A stretch of 64,000 nucleotides of DNA from contig CM018047.1 in the NCBI GenBank assembly GCA_008638375.1, positions 53,142,679-53,206,678 on the forward strand. The letters run 5' to 3'. Shown piece by piece: positions 1 through 13,534 of the stretch. Each line of letters opens with the position of its first letter. The first letter of the stretch is position 1. Made by a program: the position numbers and the translations under genes. The notes under the pieces were generated by a model. It worked only from the letters and a program-made list of their open reading frames with translations, was not told the DNA's origin and did not search any database. The DNA is from Nyssa sinensis. Its lineage: Eukaryota; Streptophyta; Magnoliopsida; Cornales; Nyssaceae.

Positions 1-548
1 CTGTTTGTAGTATATCACTTAAGTATTTATTTCAGCAAATAAAAAAAAATTAATATTTAAAGATAGGACTTCAATTCGTAGAGAAAATGTAATTTAAGTA
101 TTTGAAATTCTAATAGAGTACTGGTGTGCCTAGAATAGCCTTAGCACATAGATAATGATAGTGGACAAAATAAAGTCATGCAAAGAGACTTCCAACCTAG
201 TCACTTCAAAGACTTAGACCTATTTAGAGGAAATGGTTGGAAATCACCTCTCAGTATGAATTCATCGCAAGTATTATAGAGGTGAAGTACTCAATCTCGA
301 GCTTATATCAAAATTTAATTAAGAAACTTCAACAAAAGGATAAAAAGGGAGCAATAGTTCACTCCAAGGTATTACTTAAATTTTTGATTAAGTTATAGTT
401 TACATCATTTTTTTTATTCTTAACTAACTTGATCATCGGATAGTTCTTCACCAGAACCCTTCTAGTGACTTTTAATCATCTGTTTTGCAGGTTCATGGTC
501 AAGAGCCCTCCACCATTGATCTAACTCAACCAAAAATCATCTATAACT
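1..548 (+). mobile_element. 3' part of the 5' LTR of a Tat-lineage gypsy element (T1)
   Basis: This stretch ends a few bases before a degenerate primer binding site, and its last 30 bases resemble the 3' end of the LTR of the complete element at 52889-63032 (an 'ACCAAAAA' run followed by an ATCA-like end). I infer it is the right part of a 5' LTR whose start lies left of the window. Its boundaries are approximate. Confidence 0.55.
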
Positions 549-550
549 GT

Positions 551-568
551 TTTGGTGCCATCTATAGG
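551..568 (+). promoter_or_regulatory. Degenerate primer binding site of element T1
   Basis: The sequence TTTGGTGCCATCTATAGG is a decayed form of the TGGCGCCGT-type primer binding site used by many plant gypsy elements. The complete element in this window has TTTGGCGCCGTTTGTAGG in the same place relative to its LTR. Confidence 0.6.
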
Positions 569-602
569 AAAAACTTATTTTCTACTATAAACCCTACTAT
601 AT

Positions 603-876
603 CAATGGCTCCAAAACTTCATCCTAAACAAAGGAACCAATCATCGCCACAAGCCTCTAGGCATTCTAACAATCAAGAGCCTGCTCCAAACCCCATGGAC
701 CAAACAATGGACTTCTTTACTTAACAAATCTAGGTACTCAATTAGTGAAGGGCTAATCTAGTGTAGAACCAACAACAACCAACAAAACCAGTAACAACCA
801 TTGGTTCAGTAAAAACCAAGAACAAACACAGATTCCCTTGCCTCTTTCTTCATAGGCTGATAGCATAAGTAACCAT
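603..876 (+). pseudogene. gag start of Tat-lineage element T1, interrupted
   Basis: The reading frame begins ATG at 603 with MAPKLHPK, close to the MAPNLRPR start of the gag of the complete element (minus strand, ATG at 62411). It is rich in Asn, Gln and Ser, typical of the N-terminal region of plant gypsy gag proteins. Stop codons follow at about 722. The frame is then cut at 877 by a solo LTR insertion, and gag sequence resumes at 8378. This is a dead capsid-gene fragment. Its short length and broken frame mean no product is expected. Confidence 0.6.
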
Positions 877-1849
877 TGTCACACCCCGAACTCGAGGTGC
901 TGCGACCAAAGGATCATTGGACGCCAAACTGGCGGTTCAATCTAAGGAACCATCCTAGTTCTTTGTTATAAATAAGTCTAAGTTCATTTTTTGCTTCAAT
1001 TGAGTTAGTTTATTTTCTTTTAGTTCATCTTGTTTAAGCCTTATAATGGAATTTTTTTAATTTAACTACTATAAGAGTCCTCAATAATGAATCAAAAATT
1101 TTTGCTGGAGTCCATACTAATGATGTTGTTCAATTATTCAAATATCCAATATACATATATATATATATATAGATGAGAAAATTTAGGGTACATGCACCTT
1201 TTTTTTTCAAGTAATGAAGTAAATACATGAAATGAAATACAAAAGTTTCTATGGTATTCAGTTACTCCATCCAAATCTTGTGGCTGCTATCTAACTTTCA
1301 TGCACCTGCCATTCCCATGAATAGTAAGGGTGAGCTATAATGCTCAATAGGATTTCCTAAAATCACACATGTCATGACCCGTAACCCACCCTCTACGGAT
1401 TAATGGACCGCAACCATCCGACCCCGGCCCTTTCGTCGAACCGGACCTGTTTATCCTATTACACTATCATTAGTGTCACTAACATGTAACCATATCATAA
1501 TCATATATAACTATAGCAAAAGACAATAAAATAAAATGGTTACATGTATATATCAGTATGCTAATACAAAAGTATAGTTTGTAAAATTTCTAAATCATCA
1601 TCTCATCCCCAGGACGTGAATACACGGGAGTACTACATGACTATACTATTATTACCGTTACTTATCAAAATGTTTAACCTTTAGCCAGAGTCTCCTACCG
1701 TCTGTCCTCTGTATCAGTTCTTGAAAAAATAAAAATATAAAAATTTGGAATGAGCTAAACTAAGCTCAATAAGTAAATCCCCTACTCTGCCATGTGTACA
1801 TGATCTGGAAAGAACTGAATAATCCAATAACAAAGATAGGATAACCAGT

Positions 1850-2246
1850 CACTATCATAGCTCGTCAATGAATATTAAATGATCGGGAATAATAACAATC
1901 ATAGCTCGTCAATGAATATCAAATGATCAAGAATAATAACAACAATCATAACTCGTCAATGAATATCAAATGATCAAGAAATGACAACAATTATAGCTCG
2001 TTAATGAATCTCAAATGATCAGGAATAATAACAATCATAGCTCGTCAATGAATATCAAATGATCAAGAAATGACAACAATTATAGCTCGTTAATGAATCT
2101 CAAATGATCAGGAATAATAACAATCATAGCTCGTCAATGAATATCAAATGATCAGAAATAATAACAACAATCATAACTCGTAAATGAATATCAAATGATC
2201 AGGAATAATTACAACAATCATAACTAGTCAATGAATCTCAAATGAT
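1850..2246 (+). repeat. Tandem array, 43-48 bp unit, about nine copies
   Basis: Nine copies of a unit containing CTCGTCAATGAATATCAAATG start at about 1861, 1904, 1952, 1997, 2041, 2086, 2130, 2177 and 2224. Two unit lengths partly alternate because of an extra AACA. The array lies within solo LTR A. Confidence 0.85.
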
Positions 2247-2403
2247 CATAGTACGTACTCAAATAGCGTTAAGCAACTACCTGATCATTCATACAAGAAC
2301 ATGATCATACTAGGAATCTCGATAAAAAGATAGTGATGTCAAAGCCGGTAGATGCTATAAACTATGGGGCCCGGCTACCCGTTATGTGCATAAGTACTGA
2401 GCT

Positions 2404-2505
2404 CAATCATGTAAAACTGGTCCCCATACTCGGGACAGGACCCCGTACTCGGGTCAATAACGTAAAATTGGTCCTCGTACTCGAGACAGGATCCCTTACT
2501 TGGGT
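2404..2505 (+). repeat. Two-copy 50-bp tandem repeat in LTR A
   Basis: Two adjacent segments share the pattern 'TGGTCC..TACTCG.GACAGGA.CC.TACT.GGGTCA'. They are part of the LTR A sequence and cause a short fortuitous open frame. Confidence 0.55.
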
Positions 2506-5500
2506 CATACTACGCATCCAGATGGAGTTTATGACTGAGCACAAATCCGGCACTAATAAAATATCAAGATCATGCTACTCTCCACAGAAAAGAATGTGGA
2601 GCATAAATGGTTCAAGGCAACATAATATAACTATAGCTTTTTATGACTATGTTACTAGGCTGCCGAGAACAACAACACCTGGCCCCTCTTAGCCCTACGT
2701 ACAAGTGTACAGAATGGTCCTTTGCACAAATGTACAAAATCTCATGATCAAGACATATAACATCATCAATAAATATAGAAATCAAGAGCAAGATACAATA
2801 ACATCATAGCTAAGCTATTCCACTGAGAAGCCATATCATATAGTGGAATCATGAAGGATTTGATATGATAAATAAGAGTACAAATGCGTATAGAAGAACT
2901 GTGACATGGCTGGGAATGTACTATATGCAGAGATCAGTTATTACTTAACTTTTCTGTCCCACTTAAATCAAGCTATTTCTTTTCCTTCCGATGCTCTTGT
3001 CATTCGAAAATATAACTCAGTTTATAGCCATAATCAATCTATGCTACGTATTCAAATATATCTATCATAGCTATAAATATTTTATTTGCTAATTCGGACC
3101 TCTTCATTGTGTTCGAAACGTAGAATAAAATTAGTTTAGGCTTTTACGGATCTCGATTTGGACTTCTAAATTGAAAAGGGTAAAATTATCATTTTGCGCT
3201 TTTTACTAGTCTTTCCTTTCCGGGACCTATTTTCATAATTTTGACCTTACCATTGGGTTTAGAATATCTGAGATAATAAAAATTGGTTATTCATTTGCCT
3301 CATTTGGAGTCCGTTTGACTCATTTTTTACTTAAGAGCATTTTAGTAATTTTTCTTTTAAAAGTATTATTACATTAATTTACTATTGGGCCTTAGTGGGA
3401 TTATTCATGATTTCTAGGATCAAAGTATAATTTCTTGAAGTTCCGATTTGAACCAGTGGGCTTTTAATTCAAAACCCTAAACCAGTCTGATAACCCCCTA
3501 GACCAGCCGATTCAGGTTATCTCTTAGAACTGGGATAGAATATCCCTCTTATCTCCCTTATCCATGTTCAGGTTAATTCGAATCCCTAATTTCAATTTAT
3601 TATATCCATATCCAAACAGGCCGATTTTAACTTCATTCACACAGCAAACGATGTCACTGTTGTTAACCTTACTTGTGCTCGGTCGGGTCCCAACCCGACT
3701 CGACCCAAGACCCAATCCACAGACCCGATCTCCTCTACGTCTTTCTGGTCCTCTTCTCTGGCGATCCCTCCGGCGCCAGTCATTGAAACAGTGCAACAAC
3801 CTACTGTTTTTCACTCTTTCAACTCCAAATGTTTCTGTTTTTACATCAAAGTAACTCTGAGATCATAACAAATTTTTTAAAACACATTTCGACCTCAAAT
3901 AATCTAGTTTTTTTGACACCCAACTCACTTTTTCTAGCGTTGCACCGGTGGAAATAATTTGGCTATCAACCGGACATTTTTGGACCATTTTCTATCATTC
4001 AAGTTATGTTGGATTCTTGATAGGCTTACCTACCTGTTTCTAGTTCCAAAATTAAGTTTGGTTTAACCTTCAGAAGTTTACCATTTTTGGCCGTGAACTA
4101 CAAGCTCAATTTCTTAACTTTTCTTTCCTGCTTTAATTCTAATCACTTCTAAACGTTACCTATAATAACTTAAGAGGAAAATTAAAGCAATTAAACTTAG
4201 AATAATACCTGGTTTTTTGTTGAATTCCTCCCCTTCCAAAAATTCAGAGAATTTCTTGAAATTTTCTTCTTCTTCTTTATTCTTCCTTTTCTTCTTCGTC
4301 TTTGCTTCTTCTAGTTTTTCTCTCTAGATCCAACCGACTCTCAGTTTCTATCTTTTCTTATTGTTTCTTGATTTTCCAATAACACACCATGCATATATAT
4401 ATATATATATAGCCACTCACCACTACCTTTTCTCTCTCTTTCTATCTTTTTCTCTCTTTCCTTTGTCTTTTCTTTCTAGAAATTTCGGCTGCCTTTTTCA
4501 TCTTTTCTTTCTTGCATTAAATTGCTCCATATATTTTATATATTTTCTTCTTATAATATAAATATATATACACACACCACACACAGCTGCATGGCAGCCT
4601 CCACTCTTTCTTTCTCATTTTCTCAATTCTTCTCCACTCTTCTATAGTATTCTCAATCCTTCCACTTCCCTCGACTTCCAGTGCTTTCAATTTTTTTTAT
4701 TATCTCTTAATTTCATGACATTACTTATATGTATATATAACCTTAACCGTATATATATATATATATCATATGAACATATATATTTTATGCCACATATATA
4801 TTTTTAATTCTTTATCTTTATATATATATATAAATATATAAATACACATATATATATATATATACACTCACGTGCACTTTTTCCCATAAACATCAGACTT
4901 CCAGTACGGCGGTATTCGAGTACTCAGAACTGCCTGTCACTCATCCTCGTGCATTGTTTGCTGAACATGTCGTTAAATTGTATGTCTGATTTTATTTACG
5001 TGATGAATTGGTGTACAGTTCAATATTACATGTCATGGCCCGGTCTAACCCGGGTTAAAGACTATCAACTCGGGTCGGGGTATTACAACACACAAGCATG
5101 CAAAAGCTAATGCAAGTCCGATGAGGACATTTCTTATGGTCCAGGATGTAATTACAAGCATACACTTTCCAACCCTCACACATTTCCTAATCAAATTACC
5201 ACATTTAGATAATGTACAAAATATAAACTGTTCATAGTCTAAGAACATGAATACAAACAATTCATGTGATGTAATTAATCTAATTCCAACTAGGAAAAAT
5301 CATCGAGTAAGTATTCAAAGCATAACATATTGATTATACATGTCTCATTTGTTCGCAACCCTACAATGAAAGTAATAGGGACAATAGATAAACAATTCAT
5401 AATTGCAAATGTCATGCAATGTCATGCACATGTGCCAAAAATAAGCAATATATGATTCCATTCAACCACCTCAAGTGCAATTCCCTACACATCTCATTAG

Positions 5501-7770
5501 TTCTCAATGTATAGATTATTCATTCGTCATAAGCTCACTTTCACTCATATCAAATCAATATTTTGTACCAATAACCTATTTGGCCCCCGGTAAGTCTTAG
5601 TGTTTTACGGGCTACTAACCCGATGGATACAAACGAGAACCCATGTGGGTTTACGGCTCGCAAGCCAATGGGAGACACCATCCCAAACAAAAAAAAATCT
5701 CGGATAAAGCGCAATCTCACATACACTCCGTTTAGCACACAACGACGACTAATCCCATGAATCCCATGTACATTTCATCTAAAATTCCAAACCATCTTCA
5801 CAATACCCAATAAGTGTATCATTATGTCTAGACGTCATGATGCATGAGTGTAAAATGAACAAGATATCTAAATAATCAAGTGAGCATGCGAATGTATTAT
5901 AAATCATAGGAATTATTATATAAAATTCCAACCATCCAACAAATTTAATCACGTCACAATGGCATTGTCATCCCAATAGCGCAATAATAGTCAAATATCA
6001 ATGCTCAAGAGATCAAGAAATTTCTCAAGTAAAAAAGCAATAACTCAATATATGTCATTCAAATAGTACGAGAAGCATCTATTAAGATTCATCCATAACG
6101 AACATTTTCCCCGCAACTAGAAACAAGTTATAAACAAGGCATACTAATAGAATAACCAACGAATCTTTGATTATTCCTATACTAAGAATTACATGAATTG
6201 TCCATAAACATTCCAAAGATATAATTTAGTCAAAACACTAACAATTTATCCCATGTCAATATCAAAGTGTATTAAAGTTCCCCTAACATTATGATTAATC
6301 CGAAAGAAAGTTTTACATGTCCATGCTCACACATATTCCTATAGAATTCATATCATAACTCTCAAGAAAATATCTATTCACCACCAACCATATCCTAAGT
6401 CTTCTATTGGATAAAAGTATATTGGATGCTTATGTAATCTTAGGAAACCAAGGTAACATTTGAAAAACAATCATGCTTGTAAATACATCTATATATGAGT
6501 ACACATATATTTAGACATTGACATTCTATGTGCATTATTTTGACATAGACATTCTATGTGCATTACTGACAATTAAAACACACAATTTAGATGAAAACAT
6601 TAAGGGTTTATAATTATGCTGTCATAAGGAATTTCTATTCTTACTCCAATCCAAAGCAATCATGATATACATATATAGGCATATACTTCCTACATAGCAA
6701 CATGTATATTAAGATACGCTTCACCAAGGATAGCTTTAATAGCACACAATTTATCCATAACCATTTAGACACAACTTCACCTATTGACACACATTACTTG
6801 AGGATTAAAGGTTGTTCAAGGGCCTTTAATCTTTCATTCATTAAGAACATGTAAAAGGTATAATTCTTGTGTCTAGAATGAATAGAAACACACCTAAGAC
6901 ATAGTCCAAGACCTAAAATTTCAAAAAGGGGTCAAAATGCATCATTTAGGCTCTATGTTTCGATAAGCACACAGAGAGGGGTATTTATGGGTTCCAGGTG
7001 CTGATCGACACACACAAGTGCCGATTGGCACTACTTCACTTATTTGGTCAATTTTTTATTTAGTTTTTAATTTTTCAAGGGCACAACTTCCACCCACATG
7101 TATCTATACATGTATACCTACAACTATTTTACTCAATCAAGTCCAATTTAATCACCAATTTTATAATTCACTCTAAACCCCATCCACCCTACCATTTTTT
7201 GGGAAACCCATTTGGGTTTTCAAATTTCAAATTTTCATTTATAAGCAAATTTACACATATATGCATACATTATTCATGTTAATACACAATCATATATATA
7301 TATATATATCCACACATATATACATAGATTCTCATATATCTACATGATTAATCAAAACAAAAACTCTAGAAATGCCTAGAAAATCTCTACCTCATAAAGC
7401 TTGTAGAAAGAGCCTTATGAAGCTTATAGATAGAGAGAATTGTAGAGAGAGAAAACTTGCAACTACATTAATAGAGGCTAGGGTTTTTTCATTTCTTCTT
7501 CTTCTCTATTCCATCCTTTATTTTTCTTTTTCTTCTCTTCTTTGTTTGATTTAGGGTTTCATGGTGAAACCTTTACCAATACACACATATATACACCCAT
7601 ATATATATATACATATACACTATTACACATTCATTCTCATAAGGGCTCCTTATGGCTAGATTTTAGAGAAGAAAATGAGATCAAGGATTTATCTTCAAGT
7701 TGGAAAAAATATGAGATATAGAGAGAGAAGAAGATGAATTATAGATAGAGAAGCTCTCTCTCACGTAAAG

Positions 7771-7771
7771 A

Positions 7772-7831
<60 letters not shown>
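7771..7831 (+). repeat. (GA)n microsatellite in LTR B
   Basis: A run of GA dinucleotides close to the 3' half of LTR B. Confidence 0.9.
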
Positions 7832-7834
<3 letters not shown>

Positions 7835-8377
7835 GCTGAAAATGGGGTTATCTTCCCCTTTGTTCTTCTTTTATACTTCTAACCCACCTTGTCTTCGTTG
7901 CACAAGCCCACACCAAATCACTCCACTCACAACCACCCTATATTTGGCATGTGTTCCATTTATTTTCCTCCATACAATTAGTTGGCTTCTTTAAGAAGAC
8001 TTGGCGCACTCCCACATGTGCTACGTGGCTAGTTGGCCAAACATGGGCACACACATGCTCTGATAATAAATTGTCTCAAAATTGCATCAAAATTGACAGG
8101 GTAGCCAATTCCAACGTTCTGATTCCAAAAACACACTCCGTTTCTTAAAATTTATTTTCTAAAGTTTTAAATTTTGTTTGCGTTCCGGATTGGACTGTGT
8201 AGCCCGATGGCTCAAACTAGTCCCAAAAAAATCCTTAAAATTAGCTTTTAGTCTTATATTACCTCACTAAACATAAAAAAATAAAGTTTGCCATTTATTT
8301 AAATTATTTTCAATTTATTACTTATCCGTCATTGAATTAGCCCAGTTTGTCCTTATTTAATTTTTTGGGTCATTACA

Positions 8378-9129
8378 ACCATGATATTTAAGAACAGCCT
8401 TAGAGGACCCATAGAGATCCTTTAGTTCATCAATTTTGTTTTTAGCATTATTATAGGTCCCAATAAAAAGAAAAAGGGGAAGTAGACTCCCAATAAGTTA
8501 ATAACGGATACATCAAAGGCAAAGCACCTTAGCAAACTAATAAACAACAGTCATATGCCCTGTTTTGCATGCCTGAAACTCTATTTTCTTTAGAGGTCAT
8601 GGCAGAAGAATGACCAAAAAAGTTTATTCTGCCTAAATTTGAACTTTGTGATCAGAGTTCAAACCCTGTCGATCACCTGTCTCACTTCCATAGTGCAAGG
8701 CAGTATCAATAACATCATGTGCCGTCATTTCATTACAAGCCTCAATGGTGTAACTCTAGAATGGTTCAATCGTCTCCATTCGAACTTAATTTTCACTTTT
8801 GCAGATTTAAGTTGGAAGGTCGTGAATCATTTCATTGCAAGAAAGAAACTAAAGAAAGGACCCAAGTTCCTCTTGACTACAAAGCAAGCCAAAGGAGAAA
8901 TTTTGAGAGATTTCATCGATAGGTTTAGTCCGGAGTTGACTTTAGTGGAAAAATATGAAGAAAGATTCACTATAACAACTCTGATGACTAGGTTGATGCT
9001 TGAAAGATTCAAGGACTCACTTACTAAGAGTCCCCCATCAAACATGTCAGAGTTACTTCTGAAAGACCAAAAGTACATAGTCTTGAAGACGTGAAAAGCT
9101 CTTCCAGAAAAGACAGGAAAGAGGGTCGA
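8378..9129 (+). pseudogene. gag (Retrotrans_gag region) of Tat-lineage element T1, interrupted at both ends
   Basis: The longest open part (8639-9094) encodes a stretch with MCRHFITSLNG, WFNRL, KKGPKFLL, F.DRF and F.DSLTKSPP motifs. These align block by block with the gag of the complete element (MCRTFITSLKG, WFHHL, RKGPEFLL, IARF and FRDSLTKSP). Upstream, the motif PVDHLSHFH occurs in a shifted frame near 8665-8690. The segment is the continuation of the gag start at 603-876, and is ended at 9130 by the LTR C insertion. Stops and frameshifts make it non-functional. Confidence 0.75.
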
Positions 9130-11640
9130 TGTCATGACCCGATTTCTAAAACCCGATTGTGACCCGAGACCCTTATTCTTTAAGTTAAGTGTTGTAATGG
9201 TCACACTCTAGTGAAAAGATTATCTTTTTAATGAGACTTTAGTTTTCAAATATCATATTTCAAAGTCTCAAAAGAAAACCATAAAATCACTTAAAACAGC
9301 CCCCAAACAAGGCTTGAAAAAAGGGAGAAAACAAAGAAAAATGTAGCCGAATCGGTCAACTGGTAAACAGTACCACTCAACCGATTTGTTTAGAAAATAA
9401 AATCCTAAGAGTGCAAAATAACTAGTCAATTGGTGAACAATACTAGTCAACCGGTCGAGCTACTCTAACTAGTGCCTATTTGGCACTTTGAGGTTATTTT
9501 CATGCCATTTTTCATCCAAAGCTTTTTCAATATAATTCCCATACCCTATATTGCATTGGTCATAATAATTTATAATTTTTTCATTACATCTAATTATCAA
9601 TACATATGCTCAAACATTCAACAAACTTCATGTTCCATCATTTCATACATTCAACTATTCTATGTATATCATCATATGAGTAGAACTAGTTCTAAACATT
9701 TACAAGACTATTCATCTTACATTCAACATACAACAAGTTTACAAAAGGTGTGGCCTTTTTTACAAGAGTCATTTATCTACAAAGGCAAACATCAAAAGAT
9801 ATGAAACATAAGCATAATTTTTCATGCAAAGAGAAAGTCCAAAAATGTCCAAAAGTGAAATCTTCAAGAGTGGCATCATAGTGGTTCATCAACTTGGTGT
9901 CGACTACTTGCCCGTTTTCTGCATCTTGTAAGGGTCAATACAACTACCCTAATAGGACATCTAACATAGGGGAAAAACAAATGATGGCTCGTGTAGGCAT
10001 GTGAAGGTGTAGTGTCACACAAGTGGCAAACAAGGCATACTAAAAAAATGGCATTACGATGTCCATAAAGCTATCATATGCATGTATACACAAGATATAT
10101 GCACAAGGAAAGAAAAATCCAAGTTCCAAGGTAAACATGGAGAAAGTAGCACCACAACACCCAAAAGGAAATCACATGCACTCACATATATACACTTGTA
10201 CAAAAGAGAAACATTTTTCATAGTGCATCGAAATAAGAACCACAAAAGTTTATCTCATTCTAATTACTCTTTTGAAGTTAATCTCATTTAATTTCCTCAT
10301 TCTTTTCGGTTTTCCCTCAAACCATAATTCATATTCTAGTAATCACGTAGCAACTTTCGGTTAGCATGAGTACTTAACGTGCTACTAACCAAATGGATAC
10401 AAATAACCACTCGCGCAGGTTTACATCTCACAAGCCGAAGAGAGACACCCTCCTGAACATCAATAAAACCCCAGGTAAAGTGTAATCTCACCACACTTTA
10501 AAGCATACCAAAGACGTAACTAGACCATAACCCAAGGAATCATCTCCCATCCAAGCTCCATTCTCATAATTCTATGTTCATTTTGCCAAATTTATTACCA
10601 TAGTTCCATATTCATTATACCAATATCATATTTACAAACAAACTAATGCTTAAACATTAAGATTTCACACATAAAGGATCATTTAGACAATTTAACAAAC
10701 ACTTGGAAACAATCCTCATTTCTCACATATACATGTAAAATCAACATCATGGATACACATCCACAAGTGAAATATTTGGACTAAGAGTAAGATTTACAAA
10801 GATATATGATGAAAATGAACAACTTTATAAGAAGAAATCATCAAATAATATGGTTTACAAGTTACACCCAAATAGAAGGTCAATCATATGAATAATTGCC
10901 ACCACCATGAATAATCACCACTAAATAAGAAATTTGGATAGTGAATAAGTTAGAAGAATAGATTCTACTATAAGAAATAATATGCAAGGAAGAAAACATC
11001 ACTTAATATGGTCTACATAATTTATTCAACATGTGAGTCATACAACATGAAATCAAATCATATACAGCATGAAATGGAAAGCATGATCCTTCCTATGCAC
11101 TTATTTTTCATCTAGGTTAGAAGCCCTACCTCATTCTTAAAGATGCATGTAAAACCCTAGATTTTCTCTTCTTATTCTTAATGATTCCTTCAAGATCCTA
11201 GCTTCGAAAGAGTAGAGGATGCTTTTGGATGGTATTTTTGCACTGGAGAATCATCACCCACCCTTAGACTCAAGAGAAATCAAGAGATAATGGAAGGAAG
11301 AAGAAGAAATAAAGGAGAACCCATGGTCTTTCCCCTTGGTTGTTGAAAGAGATGGGGAGAATGAAAATGTTGTGAGATTTTTGGCGTCTTAAAGGCAAAA
11401 ATCTAATTTTGGGTCAAATGACCTTTTTCCCCTCATTTAAAATATCTCCTTTCTTGTTTACATGTCTATTTTGGTCATTTTCTCGTGCATATAAAATATC
11501 CTATGAACAAATTAAAATATATAAATGTATTTTAAGTCCCAATATAATATTTTTCAGTTACAATGTTTGCATAATTTGGGAGATTGAAGAAACACAAAGC
11601 CTCTTTACTTACAAATCTCAACCTAGATATAAGAAATTTG
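9130..11640 (+). mobile_element. LTR C, gypsy type, inserted in the T1 gag
   Basis: It begins TGTCATGACCCG directly within the gag frame and shares with LTR B, D and E a conserved block (here about 10350-10490) with the pattern GCTACTAACC, then TTTAC, then CTC-CAAGCC, then GAGACACC. The right end is not clear: related sequence in the opposite orientation (LTR E) begins around 11640, and I found no copy of the flanking GTCGA on the right. It may be truncated. Confidence 0.6.
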
Positions 11641-13490
11641 AAAAATCCATCAAGATTCAATAAGAAAAAAGTTAGGGTTTCTACCACTACTTGAAGAATT
11701 GAGGTAGGGGATTTATAAACTTAGGTAAAGAATTTGTGTAGATAGATTCACCATGCATCTATCTCTTATCTTGCTATAGAATTGTTAATTTTTGCATATT
11801 TGGGCATATGTTGCATGTATATTGAAAATTTATGTATTGGTTAAATTCTTGCTATGAAATGAATTGTTTTTACCCGATCTTGATGTTGATATAACTCCTG
11901 GTTGAATGCAAAAATGTTTAATTGGTAAAATCACAAAGGGGGTTTTATATGTATTATGTTTGATATTGTAAATGACATGCAAGGTGTTTGTGAAATTGTT
12001 TGAATGAATCCTTGGTGTAAAATTGTTTGAATGAATCCTTGATGTGAAATTATGAAATTTTGATGAAGTTACTTGAATGCTAAACCTTTATGATGAAAAT
12101 ATGATGAATTGTGAACACAAACATGAATGATAAGCTCTTGGAAATATGAGGATGAACACTTGAAAAATGATGAACATAAGGCTAGGATTGGGCACATCAA
12201 TTGTGTGATTTTATGCGTGGTGAGATTGCACTTATCCGGAAACTTGATTAGTTTTTGGGATGGTGTCTCCCTTCGACTTGCGAGTCATAAACCCACGTGG
12301 GTTATCGTATGTCTTTATTGAGTTAGTAGCCGGTAAAACACACAAGGCTTACCGGTGGTCGACTAGGAATATAGTCTTGGGATTGAGACTTAAGAGAATG
12401 GGATTTGATAAGTTGAATAAAACTGAATAAATGAAGTCCTAAATTGTTTGTTCATGTATATTGTTGCATTAGACAATGTTCTTCTTTCATGGTTATATAC
12501 TTTGATATGTTAAGAGCTTGGCTATTTCTTGAATTCTTGCTTTGTTAATGATGCATGCTTGATGAACACTTGATTGCCACTACACGTGCACAAGCATACA
12601 TGTTTCACCACATTTTCTTACCTATGTTTAGATTTCTTCTACTAAGGTTATTGAACTAACCCCTACTAAATGCAGAAGCAGACAAAGAGACAATTTCTAG
12701 TTAAAGAGCTTCCTTGAAGCCATTTTTGGAGAACTCTTCCTTTTGCTTGTTTAGATAGACCTTTATGTGTGGAGACTTGTAAAGACATGTATTTTGAACA
12801 CTTTGAACATGTGTATATTTGTAATGGGCCATGTTTTCGAGTAATACTTGAATAACTTCGTAAGCTACTTTGGAAAGATCACTTTTTTTGTATATTTGAC
12901 TACCATGAAATTTTTTGGAAGCTTGTTGATTGTATGTTCATTTGGAATAGACCATGTGAATTGTATCTAGAATAGGCATGAACTCTAAGGATGATGATGA
13001 TGTAATTATGGTAAGGCACTTGACTATTTTTTATTCCTTTTTAGATTTATGGAATGTGAAACTTGACTTTGAGGTTTAGGTGTTATTTCTAGATGAATGA
13101 AAAGGTTGTGGGATGATTAATGAATGATTAGATTATGTTATGGATATTAGGTGAATTGAGAATGAATGATTTTGACTATTGAGAATTAGTTTGAACTAAG
13201 AAAAAGAGGCGAAATAAGGCAAATTTTCAAAACGGGCCAAAGCAAGGGGCCCAGGCGTGATCGGCACTAGGAGTTGAAAAGCCCCCCTCTCAGTGTGCCG
13301 ATCGGCACTCGGAGAGGGGCCTGACCACTTCTCTTTACGTTTTGTCGGCTTGGCTTTTGGACCGACTTTTTAACACTCGATTTGCCTCCAATGAACTATA
13401 TATTTAACTTAAATAAAAAATAAAAGAACATGTTTTACATTTAATTATATCAACTAAGAGTGGCTCAAAAATGGGGTCACTCACCTCACA
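11640..13490 (-). mobile_element. LTR E, gypsy type, inverted relative to LTR C
   Basis: Read on the minus strand from 13490 it starts TGTGAGGTGAGTGACCC, a decayed TGTCATGACCC-type end. It has a GCCGATCGGCAC motif near 13300 and then the conserved LTR block at about 12225-12370 (GGCTTACCGG, GGTGTCTCCC and CTTGCGAGTC on the plus strand). Sequence at 11640-11740 matches LTR C at 11110-11210 in reverse orientation. The 3' end of E is missing. Confidence 0.6.
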
Positions 13491-13534
13491 CCCAGGCCTC
13501 TTCAGTTTCAGGGCAAGGCAGTATTATTCCAACT

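Larger units (their letters stand above)
1370..5087 (+). mobile_element. Solo LTR A nested inside LTR B
   Basis: It starts TGTCATGACCCG, ends GGGGTATTACA and is flanked by the 5-bp duplication ACACA (1365-1369 and 5088-5092). The 3718-bp length matches LTR B. The sequence left of it (ending in a CTCAATAGG-TTTCC block) and right of it (starting with a CAAGCATGCAAAA block) join into one continuous LTR B when A is removed; the same junction is seen uninterrupted near 28350-28410. A second TGTCATGGCCC start-like motif lies at 5031, just before the end, so a more complex history is possible. Confidence 0.8.
877..8377 (+). mobile_element. Solo LTR B of a long-LTR gypsy element, itself interrupted
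   Basis: It starts TGTCACACCCCG and ends GGGTCATTACA, with the 5-bp target-site duplication ACCAT at 872-876 and 8378-8382. Once the nested LTR A (1370-5087) and its duplicated ACACA are removed, about 3.78 kb remain. There is no internal coding domain, so this is a solo LTR left by recombination between two LTRs. The long LTR and TGTCATGACCC/GGGTCATTACA-type ends suggest a Tekay/Del-like gypsy family, but that is inference because no polymerase is present. The host sequence on both sides is the gag region of T1. Confidence 0.85.

Noticed and set aside
3524..3854. Two complementary 96-residue open frames in LTR A
   Set aside because: They overlap completely on opposite strands inside an LTR and show no family features; LTR D has the homologous region without the frames.
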